Part shown: piece by piece, positions 22,999 through 30,834 of the stretch | Numbering within the stretch: the first letter of the stretch is position 1 | Layout: every line of letters begins with the position of its first letter | NCBI GenBank assembly: GCA_038046265.1 | Contig: JBBSWN010000010.1 | Location: 62,001-126,000, forward strand | Direction of reading: 5' to 3' | DNA length: 64,000 bases | Source of the DNA: JAGWAC01 sp038046265 | GTDB taxonomy: Archaea > Nanobdellota > Nanobdellia > SCGC-AAA011-G17 > JACPIM01 | Program-made: the position numbers and the translations under genes | The notes under the pieces: model-generated | What the model was told of the DNA's origin: nothing | Seen by the model: only the letters and a program-made list of their open reading frames with translations | The model's database searches: none

Positions 22999-23390
22999 TT
23001 TTTTGTTCCTATTATTTTTTCAACGGATTTTTTCCTTTCCTTGTCTTCCAGATTTAATTCTTTGATAAGGACATTTGAAGGATGAATTGGGTAAAAAGAT
23101 TTTGTGCCGTCTTTTTTTGTCATTTCAGCTCCATCAATATAAATTCTTAATTTTCTCAAGTTAACATTGTTAATCAAGCCTAATTTTCCCTTGAACTGGC
23201 CTCTCATTATTATCACTTTGTCTCCTTTTTTTACTGGAAAGTTTCTTCTCTTGTATTTTTTAATTAATTCTTCTGACAAATGAGAGGACATCATTTTTTG
23301 TTTTATGTTAAATGGAGCGTTAGCTATGTATTTTCTCTGCTTTCTAGGCTGAGTACTTGATATCCATTTCTTTGAAAATGCGTTTTTCAT
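22995..23390 (-). CDS. rpl24: Ribosomal protein L24
   Basis: The 131-residue uL24 has an N-terminal archaeal extension (KKWISSTQPRKQRKYIANAP), a KOW motif (VKKGDKVIIMRGQFKGKLG) and the following strand region ending in HPSNVLIKELNLEDKERKKS. It initiates 50S assembly. It begins directly after the L14 stop. Confidence 0.96.
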   Translation of the reverse strand: MKNAFSKKWISSTQPRKQRKYIANAPFNIKQKMMSSHLSEELIKKYKRRNFPVKKGDKVIIMRGQFKGKLGLINNVNLRKLRIYIDGAEMTKKDGTKSFYPIHPSNVLIKELNLEDKERKKSVEKIIGTKK

Positions 23391-23792
23391 TTATACAACT
23401 ATGCTGGCAACTTTGGCGACTGCAGGCCATCTGTCAGCAACCTCCTTAGCTATTGGGCCTTTGAACATTGTTCCTTTTGGATTTCCTTTTTCATCTTTTA
23501 ATATTATGACTGCGTTGTCTGCAAATTTTATTCTTGTTCCGTCTTTTCTCCTGTATTCTTTTTTCTGCCTAACTACTATTGCTGGAACTACTTGTTTCCT
23601 CATTTCTGTTTCTCCTTTTTGAACAGCAACCCAGATTAAATCTGAAACTCCGCAAGAAGGCTTTCTTCTTCTTACTGTTTTTGAACCTTTAATAGATACA
23701 ATTCTGACTACCTTGGCACCTGAATTATCACAGGTTTCAACTACAGAGCCATGATTCAGGCATTTTGTTACTCTTGCTTTAAGCGCTTTCAT
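23391..23792 (-). CDS. rpl14: Ribosomal protein L14
   Basis: The 133-residue uL14 has the beta-barrel core with VETCDNSGAKVVRIVSIKGS, the VVRQKKEYRRKDGTRIKF segment and the closing GPIAKEVADRWPAVAKVAS helix. It forms intersubunit bridges with 16S rRNA. The start overlaps the S17 gene by 14 nt, so the two are probably translationally coupled. Confidence 0.97.
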   Translation of the reverse strand: MKALKARVTKCLNHGSVVETCDNSGAKVVRIVSIKGSKTVRRRKPSCGVSDLIWVAVQKGETEMRKQVVPAIVVRQKKEYRRKDGTRIKFADNAVIILKDEKGNPKGTMFKGPIAKEVADRWPAVAKVASIVV

Positions 23793-24117
23793 TTTCTATT
23801 ATCACGAAGTTTTTCATTTTTGATATTGGGCGACATTCCATTATTTTTACAGTGTCACCAACTTTTATGTCAATACAGGGAGTGGAGTGAACATGGATTC
23901 TGGATCTTCTTTTTTCAAATCTTTCATATTTCTGCAAGTAAAACAACCTAGGAAATTCAACGTGAGCTGTTTTTTGCGAGGAAATTTTTGTAACTTTTCC
24001 TGTGAAGAAGTTTCCTCTAATTTTCAAGCCTTTATGAAAAGGACAGTGCTTATCATCACAGCTTTTAGCAGGTGATTTCAAATTTATTCCAGTGTTTGAT
24101 ATTTCTTGTTTTTTCAT
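23779..24117 (-). CDS. rps17: Ribosomal protein S17
   Basis: The 112-residue uS17 includes the archaeal N-terminal CDDKHCPFHKGLKIRGNFFT and the OB-fold strands ending HSTPCIDIKVGDTVKIMECR. It binds 16S rRNA helix 11. It overlaps Rpp29 by 4 nt at its start and L14 by 14 nt at its end. Confidence 0.96.
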   Translation of the reverse strand: MKKQEISNTGINLKSPAKSCDDKHCPFHKGLKIRGNFFTGKVTKISSQKTAHVEFPRLFYLQKYERFEKRRSRIHVHSTPCIDIKVGDTVKIMECRPISKMKNFVIIENESA

Positions 24118-24371
24118 TTTTTTAACCTGTCTTCCGGCCTTCCAACCAGGATTTCTCCATTTACTTTTATTTCATGATTGTCTTTGAAAATCTTTAATGT
24201 AACTTGGTCTTTTACAAGTGTTAAGGATTTTTCAGGAGTTTTAACTACCAAAGTGTTTTTTGTTTCATCCACTATTGTGCCTTGAATTCCGATCAAGTTC
24301 TTGTTTTTTGATTCTATTACTTCCATTTTCAATCCTATCAGTTCATGCCTTAAAAAATCCTTTAAGTTCAT
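24114..24371 (-). CDS. rnp1: RNase P protein component 1 (Rpp29/Pop4)
   Basis: The 85-residue protein matches archaeal Rpp29: LRHELIGLKMEVIESKNK at the start, an Sm-like beta barrel with GIQGTIVDETKNTLVVK, and the final VNGEILVGRPEDRLKK. It binds the specificity domain of RNase P RNA and helps process tRNA 5' ends. Its location between SUI1 and S17 is standard in archaea. Confidence 0.93.
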   Translation of the reverse strand: MNLKDFLRHELIGLKMEVIESKNKNLIGIQGTIVDETKNTLVVKTPEKSLTLVKDQVTLKIFKDNHEIKVNGEILVGRPEDRLKK

Positions 24372-24373
24372 GT

Positions 24374-24682
24374 TTAGTTTGTCTCAATTGCATCGGCTGA
24401 AAACCCAAGCCTGATGAGCTCTTCCTTTGTTTTTTCTGTGTGTTCTCCCTGGAGTTCAATTGTGTCTCCTTTTACTGTTCCTCCACATGCAAATTTTGAT
24501 TTTAATTTTTTAGCCAAATCCTTAAGGTCAATTTCCTTGTTGTTAATGCCGTAAACAACTGTGATTAGTTTTCCGAATTTTCTTTTTTCAGTTTTAACTT
24601 TTATTCTTTGTCCTTCCTTTGCGATTGTCTGGCAGACGCAAAGGTCTTTTGGCAAGCCACATTTTGAACAAATTTCGTTCAT
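24374..24682 (-). CDS. Translation initiation factor SUI1/aIF1
   Basis: The 102-residue archaeal aIF1 carries an N-terminal cysteine cluster CSKCGLPKDLCVC, which is usual in archaeal SUI1, and the SUI1 fold with GKLITVVYGINNKEIDLKDL, ACGGTVKGDTIELQGEH and the final KEELIRLGFSADAIE. It monitors start-codon selection on the 30S subunit. It overlaps L29 by 4 nt. Confidence 0.95.
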   Translation of the reverse strand: MNEICSKCGLPKDLCVCQTIAKEGQRIKVKTEKRKFGKLITVVYGINNKEIDLKDLAKKLKSKFACGGTVKGDTIELQGEHTEKTKEELIRLGFSADAIETN

Positions 24683-24900
24683 TTCTTTTTAGCAACCTCC
24701 ACAGACTGAGTCTGGTTTTTTTGATTCATTAATGTCAATATTCTTGCAATTGTTCTTCTTGTATTTCTTATTAAAGCGGGCTTTTCAAGTGTTGTTCCTC
24801 TGGCCCTTTTAGCATTTAAGACAATTAATTCTTTTTTAAGTTCAACTAGTTTTGACTTAAGGTCTTCATTTTTCATTTCTCTTAATTCATTTATTTTCAT
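24679..24900 (-). CDS. rpl29: Ribosomal protein L29
   Basis: The 73-residue uL29 is a helical hairpin: MKINELREMKNEDLKSKLVE and the conserved ARGTTLEKPALIRNTRRTIA with the RRTIARI turn. It sits at the peptide exit tunnel. It overlaps the S3 tail by 14 nt and SUI1 by 4 nt. Confidence 0.96.
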   Translation of the reverse strand: MKINELREMKNEDLKSKLVELKKELIVLNAKRARGTTLEKPALIRNTRRTIARILTLMNQKNQTQSVEVAKKK

Positions 24901-25735
24901 TTTCTATTTTTTCTTCTTTTGGAGCTTGTTCAGAAGCTTCACCAATAACGGGAGTTTCTTCAATTGGTTCTTCTTTAAGCTCTTCTGTTTTTTCTTCAAC
25001 TTTTTCTTTTGTTTTTCTTGTTCTTTTTTTCTTTGAAGCTTCTTTGAGAGCCTCACCAGGAACTTCTTCCTTTGATTCAGTTTTTAGTTCTATTTTTGCT
25101 TCTGCTTGTTCCAATGGTTTTTCAACTAACACATTTTCTTTATTTAAAACCAGGATTTTATCTGGGAGTACTACGTCTGGTGTCATGATACTTACTTTTA
25201 TTCCTATTATTCCGGATTTTAATTTCGCCTGGGCAACTGCTTTTTTTACTTTATCTGATGCTATATAGCCAGATTTTTTCAAGTGGCCTGCTTTAAATCT
25301 CCATGATCTTGCTCTTGCGCTAGGGACTTTTCCTGAAATAACTATTTCTGCTCCGAGGGCACCTGAATTGATAATGTCCTGCAAAGTTTTGTAGCCTACT
25401 GACTTAAATCTTTTTGAACCAAATCTTACTAAAGTTGAACTAATTCTGTCTGCAACGAAGTTTGCATCAAGCATGGGATTTTGAATTTCACCAATTTCAA
25501 TCTGGGGGTTTTCCATGCTGAATTTTTTCTTTAAAACATTTGTTAATCTTCTGATATTTTCCCCTTTTTTTCCAACAACTAAGCCGGGCCTTGTAGTAAA
25601 GATAACAACTTTTTCTCCTAAAGGAGTTCTTTGAACTTCTATATGAGAAAATCCTGTCCCAGTAAATTCTGCCTTGACATATTCATGGATCTGGAATTCC
25701 TTTATTTTCTGACTAACAAATTGTCTTTCAATCAT
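24887..25735 (-). CDS. rps3: Ribosomal protein S3
   Basis: This uS3 protein of 282 residues has the KH domain motif LVVGKKGENIRRLTN and the C-terminal S3 domain (SGKVPSARARSWRFKAGHLK, then GIIGIKVSIMTPDVVLPDK). From about residue 205 a disordered Glu/Lys-rich tail follows. The tail contains VIGEASEQAP, whose DNA holds the exact 12-mer TTGGTGAAGCTT of the palindromic elements, and a degenerate copy around PGEALKEASK. It lines the mRNA entry channel. Confidence 0.96.
   Translation of the reverse strand: MIERQFVSQKIKEFQIHEYVKAEFTGTGFSHIEVQRTPLGEKVVIFTTRPGLVVGKKGENIRRLTNVLKKKFSMENPQIEIGEIQNPMLDANFVADRISSTLVRFGSKRFKSVGYKTLQDIINSGALGAEIVISGKVPSARARSWRFKAGHLKKSGYIASDKVKKAVAQAKLKSGIIGIKVSIMTPDVVLPDKILVLNKENVLVEKPLEQAEAKIELKTESKEEVPGEALKEASKKKRTRKTKEKVEEKTEELKEEPIEETPVIGEASEQAPKEEKIENENK
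24934..24945 (-). repeat. 12-mer core of the palindromic element inside the S3 tail (copy N)
   Basis: TTGGTGAAGCTT on the minus strand is identical to the core at 9302, 19090 and 25767. Here it is translated as part of IGEAS in the disordered S3 tail, about 35 nt before the L29 start codon. Only the core and a short GCTT..AAGC stem are kept. Confidence 0.5.
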
Positions 25736-26247
25736 TTTTTAACTTCCTTTGAACCTTCTTTAGAAGAAGCTTCACCAAGACTTTTCTTTGGACTTTCTTT
25801 AGAAGCACTTGGAACTTTTTTTGAATCTGGTTTTTTCTGTTTTTCAAAAGCATAAATTTCAACATTTGTTCTTTTTTGTCTTCTTCCCCTATGCCTGCTA
25901 TAATGCCATGACAATGATGCCTGGTTTGTAATTGCCTTGTCAATCTGCAATGATTCTGAGTTAAGGCCCTTGTTTCTTGCATTGCCTTCCAATGTTTTTA
26001 ACAAATTGAGGAAGTGCAGAGATGCTTTTTTTGGATAAAATCCAGGACCTAAATGGCCCTTTTTATGGCCTCTCTTATGATAAAATCTTTTTAATTTTAT
26101 TACTGCTTTTTCTTCTATGACTTTGTGCAATGTGTCTTTAATTTTAGAGACTTCCTTGCCTTTCATGAACATGCAGAGCTCTATTGCGTGCTTTGTTGAA
26201 ATAGGCAAATTAAATCCAGATGCTTTTACTAAGTCTTTTTCTGCCAT
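25732..26247 (-). CDS. rpl22: Ribosomal protein L22
   Basis: This uL22 protein of 171 residues has the archaeal KASGFNLPISTKHAIELC start, a globular core and the beta-hairpin loop GHKKGHLGPGFYPKKASLHF that reaches into the exit tunnel, followed by AITNQASLSWHYSRHRGRRQ. The last 35 residues are a Ser/Lys-rich tail containing KSLGEASSKEGSKE, encoded by a palindromic-element copy. It overlaps S3 by 4 nt. Confidence 0.95.
   Translation of the reverse strand: MAEKDLVKASGFNLPISTKHAIELCMFMKGKEVSKIKDTLHKVIEEKAVIKLKRFYHKRGHKKGHLGPGFYPKKASLHFLNLLKTLEGNARNKGLNSESLQIDKAITNQASLSWHYSRHRGRRQKRTNVEIYAFEKQKKPDSKKVPSASKESPKKSLGEASSKEGSKEVKK
25751..25778 (-). repeat. Palindromic element inside the L22 tail, upstream of S3 (copy L)
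   Basis: On the minus strand TTGGTGAAG is followed by a perfect stem CTTCTT-CTA-AAGAAG and GTTC. Compared with copy G (stem CTTTT..AAAAG, also followed by GTTC) the stem bases differ on both sides but pairing is kept. It ends 16 nt before the S3 ATG and is translated in frame as part of LGEASSKEGS. Confidence 0.6.
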
Positions 26248-26253
26248 TTTAAT

Positions 26254-26652
26254 TTACTTCTTAGGAGAAGCTCCTGCACTTGACCTTGTTGCTCCAATTC
26301 CTGGAGCAGAGTGCTGAACTCTCTGCCTTGTTGTAACAAATTCACCAAGTGCATGACCTAATTTCTCAACTGTAATCTGGACAGGAACAAATTCCTTTCC
26401 ACTATAAACATAAATTGTGATTCCTAGAAATTCAGGGATAACAATCATATCCCTGCAGTGGGTTTTTACTATTTTCTTTACTTTCCCTAACTTGAATTTT
26501 TTTACTTTTTCAACTAGTTTTTTATGCGCTTCTGGAAGACCTCTTTTTAAAATTCTTCGAGGTCTTGAAGTTGTAATTAGCATGAAGTCATTTACTGTCA
26601 TGTCTTTTAATTCTCTTTCATTTTTTCCTTTGTATAATGCTTCTTTTGCCAT
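26254..26652 (-). CDS. rps19: Ribosomal protein S19
   Basis: The 132-residue uS19 has the archaeal N-terminal helix, RPRRILKRGLPEAHKKLVEK, the conserved HCRDMIVIPEFLGITIYVYS and KLGHALGEFVTTRQRVQHSA motifs, and a short Gly/Ser/Lys tail. It contacts the P-site region through the 30S head. A small stem CTTCT-CCTA-AGAAG (26257-26270) lies in its last codons, 10 nt before the L22 start. Confidence 0.97.
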   Translation of the reverse strand: MAKEALYKGKNERELKDMTVNDFMLITTSRPRRILKRGLPEAHKKLVEKVKKFKLGKVKKIVKTHCRDMIVIPEFLGITIYVYSGKEFVPVQITVEKLGHALGEFVTTRQRVQHSAPGIGATRSSAGASPKK

Positions 26653-26653
26653 T

Positions 26654-27376
26654 TTACTTTCTGCCTGTCCTTCTTGCTGCTACTTTACCAACTTTTCTTC
26701 CAGGAGGAGCGTCTCTTGAGACTACTTTAATCTTTGCATGTTTTCTTCCTCTTCCTGAACCATAAGGATGGTTTAAAGCATTCATTGCAACTGCTGAAGT
26801 TTGAGGATAAACTTTTCCTCTTGCTCTCATATAATGCCATCTTTTTCCTGCTTTTACAAAAGGCTTGTCTTTACGTCCATGACCAGATAAAGTTCCTATT
26901 GTTGCCCTGCAGTCTGGGAGGAATTTTCTTTGTTTTTTTGATGGTAATTCTACTAAGATTGAGTTTCTTGTTATGGATATTATTTTTGCACAATTTCCAG
27001 CTGCTCTGCAGAATTTTCCGCCGTCTCCTGGAAAGCTTTCTATATTATATACTAATGTTCCTTCTGGAATTTGTTTTAAAGGAAGAGTATTTCCATTGTT
27101 TAAAGAAGATAACAAACCCGATTCTATTTTATCATTAACTCTTAAATTTGAAGGAGCAAGCATAAACGCTTCTTCATTGTTTTCGAATTTTATTTTTGCC
27201 AATGGTGTTGTGTGGCCTGGGCATTTTACTAAGTCAACTACCTTTCCTGTTATTTTTCCTGATTTTTCAAACTGGTCAAATTTTCTATATTTTACTTCTG
27301 CTAAAAAATGATTGGAGCGAGCTCTATATACGGGTGTTCCTCTTCCACGTCTCCTGATAATTATACGTTTTCCCAT
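26654..27376 (-). CDS. rpl2: Ribosomal protein L2
   Basis: The 240-residue uL2 starts KRIIIRRRGRGTPVYRARSN. It carries the peptidyl-transferase-proximal segment SAVAMNALNHPYGSGRGRKH, including the conserved histidine, and ends in a basic tail. It is essential for subunit association and peptidyl transfer. Its ATG overlaps the stop of the unknown 105-residue gene by one base (TAATG). Confidence 0.97.
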   Translation of the reverse strand: MGKRIIIRRRGRGTPVYRARSNHFLAEVKYRKFDQFEKSGKITGKVVDLVKCPGHTTPLAKIKFENNEEAFMLAPSNLRVNDKIESGLLSSLNNGNTLPLKQIPEGTLVYNIESFPGDGGKFCRAAGNCAKIISITRNSILVELPSKKQRKFLPDCRATIGTLSGHGRKDKPFVKAGKRWHYMRARGKVYPQTSAVAMNALNHPYGSGRGRKHAKIKVVSRDAPPGRKVGKVAARRTGRK

Positions 27377-27693
27377 TATACTTTTACCTCTGAACCAGTT
27401 TCACTTAATATTCTTGTTAATCTACGTTTTGCCTGCATATCTCTTTCTAATTTTTGTTGAGTTATTCTTTCAATTCCAAGTAGACAGGTTGGCTTGTTTG
27501 TTATTTTACCATCTTCTTCCATTATCCAGTTGTCTAATACTAAAAAGAAGACTTCTGGTTGACTTGAGTGAAAAACATGAGCTCCTGTTGATTCTGAGAA
27601 ACCTAAATACGTTGCCGGATTTTCTGGATAACCTTTTATCTTAAAGGCTTCTCCTTTCTTCAAATCTGGTTTTTTGTAATATTCTTCTACCAT
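27376..27693 (-). CDS. Unknown protein inserted between L23 and L2
   Basis: This 105-residue protein lies between L23 and L2, a junction that is normally direct in archaea. It begins MVEEYYKKPDLKKGEAFKIK and has a compact alpha/beta pattern, with a central AFKIKGYPENPATYLGFSES and FFLVLDNWIMEEDGKI. It ends in a basic helix QQKLERDMQAKRRLTRIL. I do not recognise the family. It starts 2 nt after L23 stops and overlaps L2 by 1 nt, so it is translated with the operon and may be a lineage-specific ribosomal or ribosome-associated protein. Confidence 0.75.
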   Translation of the reverse strand: MVEEYYKKPDLKKGEAFKIKGYPENPATYLGFSESTGAHVFHSSQPEVFFLVLDNWIMEEDGKITNKPTCLLGIERITQQKLERDMQAKRRLTRILSETGSEVKV

Positions 27694-27695
27694 TT

Positions 27696-27953
27696 TTACA
27701 TTAATCCTAATTTTGTTGCTACATCAAGAGCTATGTTATCTTTATGGAGCTTTACAAATGCTTTTTTTCCTTCTACTCCTATTAAAGTGTTTATTTTTTG
27801 GACTTTTACATGAAACATTTCTTCAACTGCTTTTTTTATTTCAGGCTTTTTTGCTTTTCTGTCTACTATGAAGACTATTTTGTTTTCTGTTTCCATTAAC
27901 TTGAAACATTTTTCAGTTGCTATTGGATATTTTATTATTTCATGACTTTCCAT
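27696..27953 (-). CDS. rpl23: Ribosomal protein L23
   Basis: The 85-residue uL23 starts EIIKYPIATEKCFKLME with the family YP..TEK motif and continues KIVFIVDRKAKKPEIKKAVE and the final strand region. It stands at the tunnel exit and docks SRP. Its start overlaps the L4 end by 14 nt. Confidence 0.96.
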   Translation of the reverse strand: MESHEIIKYPIATEKCFKLMETENKIVFIVDRKAKKPEIKKAVEEMFHVKVQKINTLIGVEGKKAFVKLHKDNIALDVATKLGLM

Positions 27954-28839
27954 TTAAACCTTCTTTCGGGGGTTCTTTTTTGACAGCTTCTTTTGAAGTT
28001 TCTTTTACATATTCTTTTGAAACTTGTTTTATTTCATTAAAAAATAACTTCTTTTCATTTAAAAGATCAATTGCATCTTTTGTGAAAAGAGTTAATCTTC
28101 CAGGAATTCCACCTGGAGCCAATAATTCAACATTAAGATTATTTATTAAAGTGCAGTCAATTCCCTTTATTGAGGACAAGATTCTTGAGACGGGACTTTT
28201 TTTTGCAATCACGAACAAAGGGCCTTTCTTGTTTTTGTATTTTCTTCCTCTTTTTGAGCCCTGGCCTGCTTTCACTTTTCTAATATTTATTCTTTTTAAC
28301 TCGTTTTCAAGGCCTAATTTTTCAAGGAATTTTACAAGGTCTTTTGTTTTTTTAAGATCATATAATTTATTGTCAATCACTAACGGCAATGTTTTGAATA
28401 AATGACCTCTTTGTTTTACCAAGATTTCATTTGCAGATGCGCTTAATGCAGATCTGATTGCTTTCCTGTTTTCCTTTGTGTTTATTTTTTCCTTATATAT
28501 TTTATAAGCTTTAGGTGGGTGAGCTCTTCTGCCTTTGTATGTTCCTGGAGCAAATGCACCAACCCAGCCAAATTGTGAACCTCTTCTCCATATAGTTTTT
28601 CTAGCTGATCTTGAAATTCCTTTTCCATATGAAGTTTTGAATTTTCTTCTTCTTCTTGACAATTTTGCTGAAACTCTCTGGCCTGCTTTTGGATAAGAAC
28701 CATAAGGCTGTTTTTTATTTGATTTAATTGCCAGGAAAGCTCTTTGGATCAAGTCTTTTCTTAATGGCTCGTTAAATTGAGCAGGCAATTCTATTGAACC
28801 TGACTTACTTCCATCTATATTATATATGTCTGCTTTCAT
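27940..28839 (-). CDS. rpl4: Ribosomal protein L4
   Basis: This uL4 protein of 299 residues contains the tunnel-loop region (KTSYGKGISRSARKTIWRRG, then VGAFAPGTYKGRRAHPPKA) and the archaeal C-terminal domain with KGIDCTLINNLNVELLAPGG. The last 30 residues are a charged extension (KEYVKETSKEAVKKEPPKEG). L4 shapes the nascent chain tunnel; in some bacteria it regulates its own operon. It overlaps L3 by 4 nt. Confidence 0.97.
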   Translation of the reverse strand: MKADIYNIDGSKSGSIELPAQFNEPLRKDLIQRAFLAIKSNKKQPYGSYPKAGQRVSAKLSRRRRKFKTSYGKGISRSARKTIWRRGSQFGWVGAFAPGTYKGRRAHPPKAYKIYKEKINTKENRKAIRSALSASANEILVKQRGHLFKTLPLVIDNKLYDLKKTKDLVKFLEKLGLENELKRINIRKVKAGQGSKRGRKYKNKKGPLFVIAKKSPVSRILSSIKGIDCTLINNLNVELLAPGGIPGRLTLFTKDAIDLLNEKKLFFNEIKQVSKEYVKETSKEAVKKEPPKEGLNGKS

Positions 28840-29798
28840 TCTTTAACCTTTAAATTAACACTTGTTATCTCGAACATTTCTGTTCTTTTTCCAGGCCTCA
28901 TTGCCTCTGTCAAGACTATTGGTCTTTTTCTTACTCCGGGTAATGATCCTTTAACAAAAATAAAATCATTATTTATTAATCCATATTTATGGAAACCAGA
29001 AACTGGGTTTACTTCTTTTACATTGTTGTTTATTTTCACGATTAATTTATTATATTCTGTTCTTTTGTGATAACCCATTTTACCTGTATTTGGAACTGTG
29101 TACCTAACTTTAGAAGGATTCCATGGGCCTGGTGTTCCTATTCCACGTACTTTTTTCTTTGATTTATGCCTTAATCTTTTAACACCAAATCTTTTAATCG
29201 GGCTTTGGAATCCTTTTCCTTTTGTAACTGCGTGAACGTCTACTAACTGGTTTATCTTGAAAACATCTGAAATCTTGATTTCCTTATCCAAGAACTGTTT
29301 TAAGAACTCCAGCTTTTCTTTTGGAGTCTTTCCACCAGAGGCTATTTCAACAACTTCTGGTTTTTTTCTTTCTATTGACGTTAATGATGGTTTTGTGTAG
29401 ACAACCAATCTAACATCATCAAAGTTGTCAGGAATATTGTTTAATTTTTTAGGAATCATAGTTTTTCTTTTTACTTCTTTGTCAATATTTTTTGAAAAAA
29501 CTTCAGAAAGAACTTTTAAACCATCAAAATCTTGTTTGTAAAATCTTAAAGAAAGAGCTTTTAACGGGGGGCACTCAAGGATTGTAATTGGAATGGAAAT
29601 AATCTGGTTTTTTGTTATTGAATTTGGAGTGTTGTCCTTGACCATTGCATGAGACATTCCAACTTTATAACCAATGAAACCAAGCAACTTTAATTCTTCT
29701 TTTTTAACCCAGTTATGGATTCTTGAATATGGTTTTTGAGCCCTCTTTCTAGGCCAGACCTGCATACTTCCCCTTCTCGGATGATGCCACTTTGACAT
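28836..29798 (-). CDS. rpl3: Ribosomal protein L3
   Basis: The 320-residue archaeal uL3 has HHPRRGSMQVWPRKRAQKPY at its start, LLGFIGYKVGMSHAMVKDN, and the active-site-reaching loop VTKGKGFQSPIKRFGVKRLR. It is the first gene of the operon. A TATA box and an inverted repeat immediately precede it, so it carries the main promoter for at least the first part of the cluster. Confidence 0.97.
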   Translation of the reverse strand: MSKWHHPRRGSMQVWPRKRAQKPYSRIHNWVKKEELKLLGFIGYKVGMSHAMVKDNTPNSITKNQIISIPITILECPPLKALSLRFYKQDFDGLKVLSEVFSKNIDKEVKRKTMIPKKLNNIPDNFDDVRLVVYTKPSLTSIERKKPEVVEIASGGKTPKEKLEFLKQFLDKEIKISDVFKINQLVDVHAVTKGKGFQSPIKRFGVKRLRHKSKKKVRGIGTPGPWNPSKVRYTVPNTGKMGYHKRTEYNKLIVKINNNVKEVNPVSGFHKYGLINNDFIFVKGSLPGVRKRPIVLTEAMRPGKRTEMFEITSVNLKVKE

Positions 29799-29812
29799 TT
29801 TTATTTTTAAAA

Positions 29813-29838
29813 AAGTTTAATCCAAAACGACTAAACTT
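29813..29838 (-). promoter_or_regulatory. Inverted repeat at the L3 promoter
   Basis: The arms AAGTTTA and TAAACTT (29813-29819 with 29832-29838) pair perfectly around a 12-nt spacer. It lies between the TATA box and the L3 start, covering the predicted transcription start. It may be an operator for a transcription factor or, if transcribed, a small leader hairpin. Part of it resembles element copy D. Confidence 0.5.
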
Positions 29839-29920
29839 GGTTTATATTTCTTTCTAGAATCAGCGACTAATTATCGATACAGTAAGGGTACTTTTATGAG
29901 AAAAATTTGGTTTATAAAGC
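29839..29920 (-). promoter_or_regulatory. Two TATA boxes for the L3 ribosomal operon
   Basis: On the minus strand GAAATATAAACC (29839-29850) predicts a start about 20 nt before the L3 ATG. GCTTTATAAACC (29909-29920), right after the RmlD-like gene's stop, predicts a leader of about 90 nt. The two share TATAAACCAA. Neither is proven. Confidence 0.5.
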
Positions 29921-30771
29921 TATTGGTTTTTTTGCATGTTTTCTTTTAATTTTAGAATTGTTTCTTCTATTCTTTTTGTTATATCTGGCAGTTTAAGGCC
30001 TGTTTTTTCTAATTTAGTTGTATCTATAATAGCATCTACTCTTTTTACTTTTGATTTTTTGTCTAATTCTTCTTTTGGTTTTATGTTAATTTCCATTTTA
30101 TCTTTGAGATTATCTTTTAACATTAGCGCTATTTTATGTGGTGAAATAGTTCCTGAATTAGTAATATTAAATATTCCTGTTTGATTTTTGTCTATTAGAT
30201 GCTTAGTTGCCAGTAATAAATCATCTGCAATTGTCATGCTATTTGGATTTGTATGAAATTCTTTATAATTCAGCATTTTATGAAGTATATTTCTTGGGTG
30301 AACTTTAGAACTTAATAATAGCCTTGGTCTTAATATTAATACTTTTAGTCCTTTTTTTATTTTGTCTTGCAGTAACTGGTCTGCCCATGTTTTTGTCCAC
30401 GAATAAAATGCAATTGGTTTCGGCAGGTCTGTTTCTTTGAATATTGGCTTACCGTCAATGCTTTCAAATATACAACCAGAAGAAATATGGATTAAGAAAA
30501 TATTATTTTTAAGACAGACTTTTGCTACATTATCTGCACCTAAGGTATTAACTTTGAATGTTTCTAATCTATTTTCTTCACACCAGTCTGTATTTGTTTT
30601 TGCTGCTGTGTTAATTACTATATTTGGCTTGAAATTGTCAACAGCTTTCTGAACTTCTTCTTCGTTTGTTATATCTACTTGCGCTATTTCAGATTTATAG
30701 TTGTTATTATTAAAGAAATCTTTGTATAAGTTCCCTAATTGCCCATTTCCAAAGATAAGAATTTTGTGCAT
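29920..30771 (-). CDS. RmlD-like NAD(P)-dependent sugar reductase
   Basis: This extended short-chain dehydrogenase of 283 residues has an N-terminal nucleotide-binding motif FGNGQLG, an NTAAKTNTDWCE segment equivalent to the RmlD NxAAYTxVDxAE motif, and the catalytic YSWTK (Y..K spacing of three). RmlD reduces dTDP-4-keto-rhamnose to dTDP-rhamnose. Together with the RmlB-like enzyme at 32866 a deoxysugar pathway is likely. It is also similar to methionine adenosyltransferase beta-like reductases, so the substrate is uncertain. It is divergent from the GT2 gene. Confidence 0.75.
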   Translation of the reverse strand: MHKILIFGNGQLGNLYKDFFNNNNYKSEIAQVDITNEEEVQKAVDNFKPNIVINTAAKTNTDWCEENRLETFKVNTLGADNVAKVCLKNNIFLIHISSGCIFESIDGKPIFKETDLPKPIAFYSWTKTWADQLLQDKIKKGLKVLILRPRLLLSSKVHPRNILHKMLNYKEFHTNPNSMTIADDLLLATKHLIDKNQTGIFNITNSGTISPHKIALMLKDNLKDKMEINIKPKEELDKKSKVKRVDAIIDTTKLEKTGLKLPDITKRIEETILKLKENMQKNQ

Positions 30772-30834
30772 TTGAAAAAGTATTTATACTCGTTTTTAGT
30801 GGGTCTATGCTATTTATTAAGTTTTTGGAGAAAA

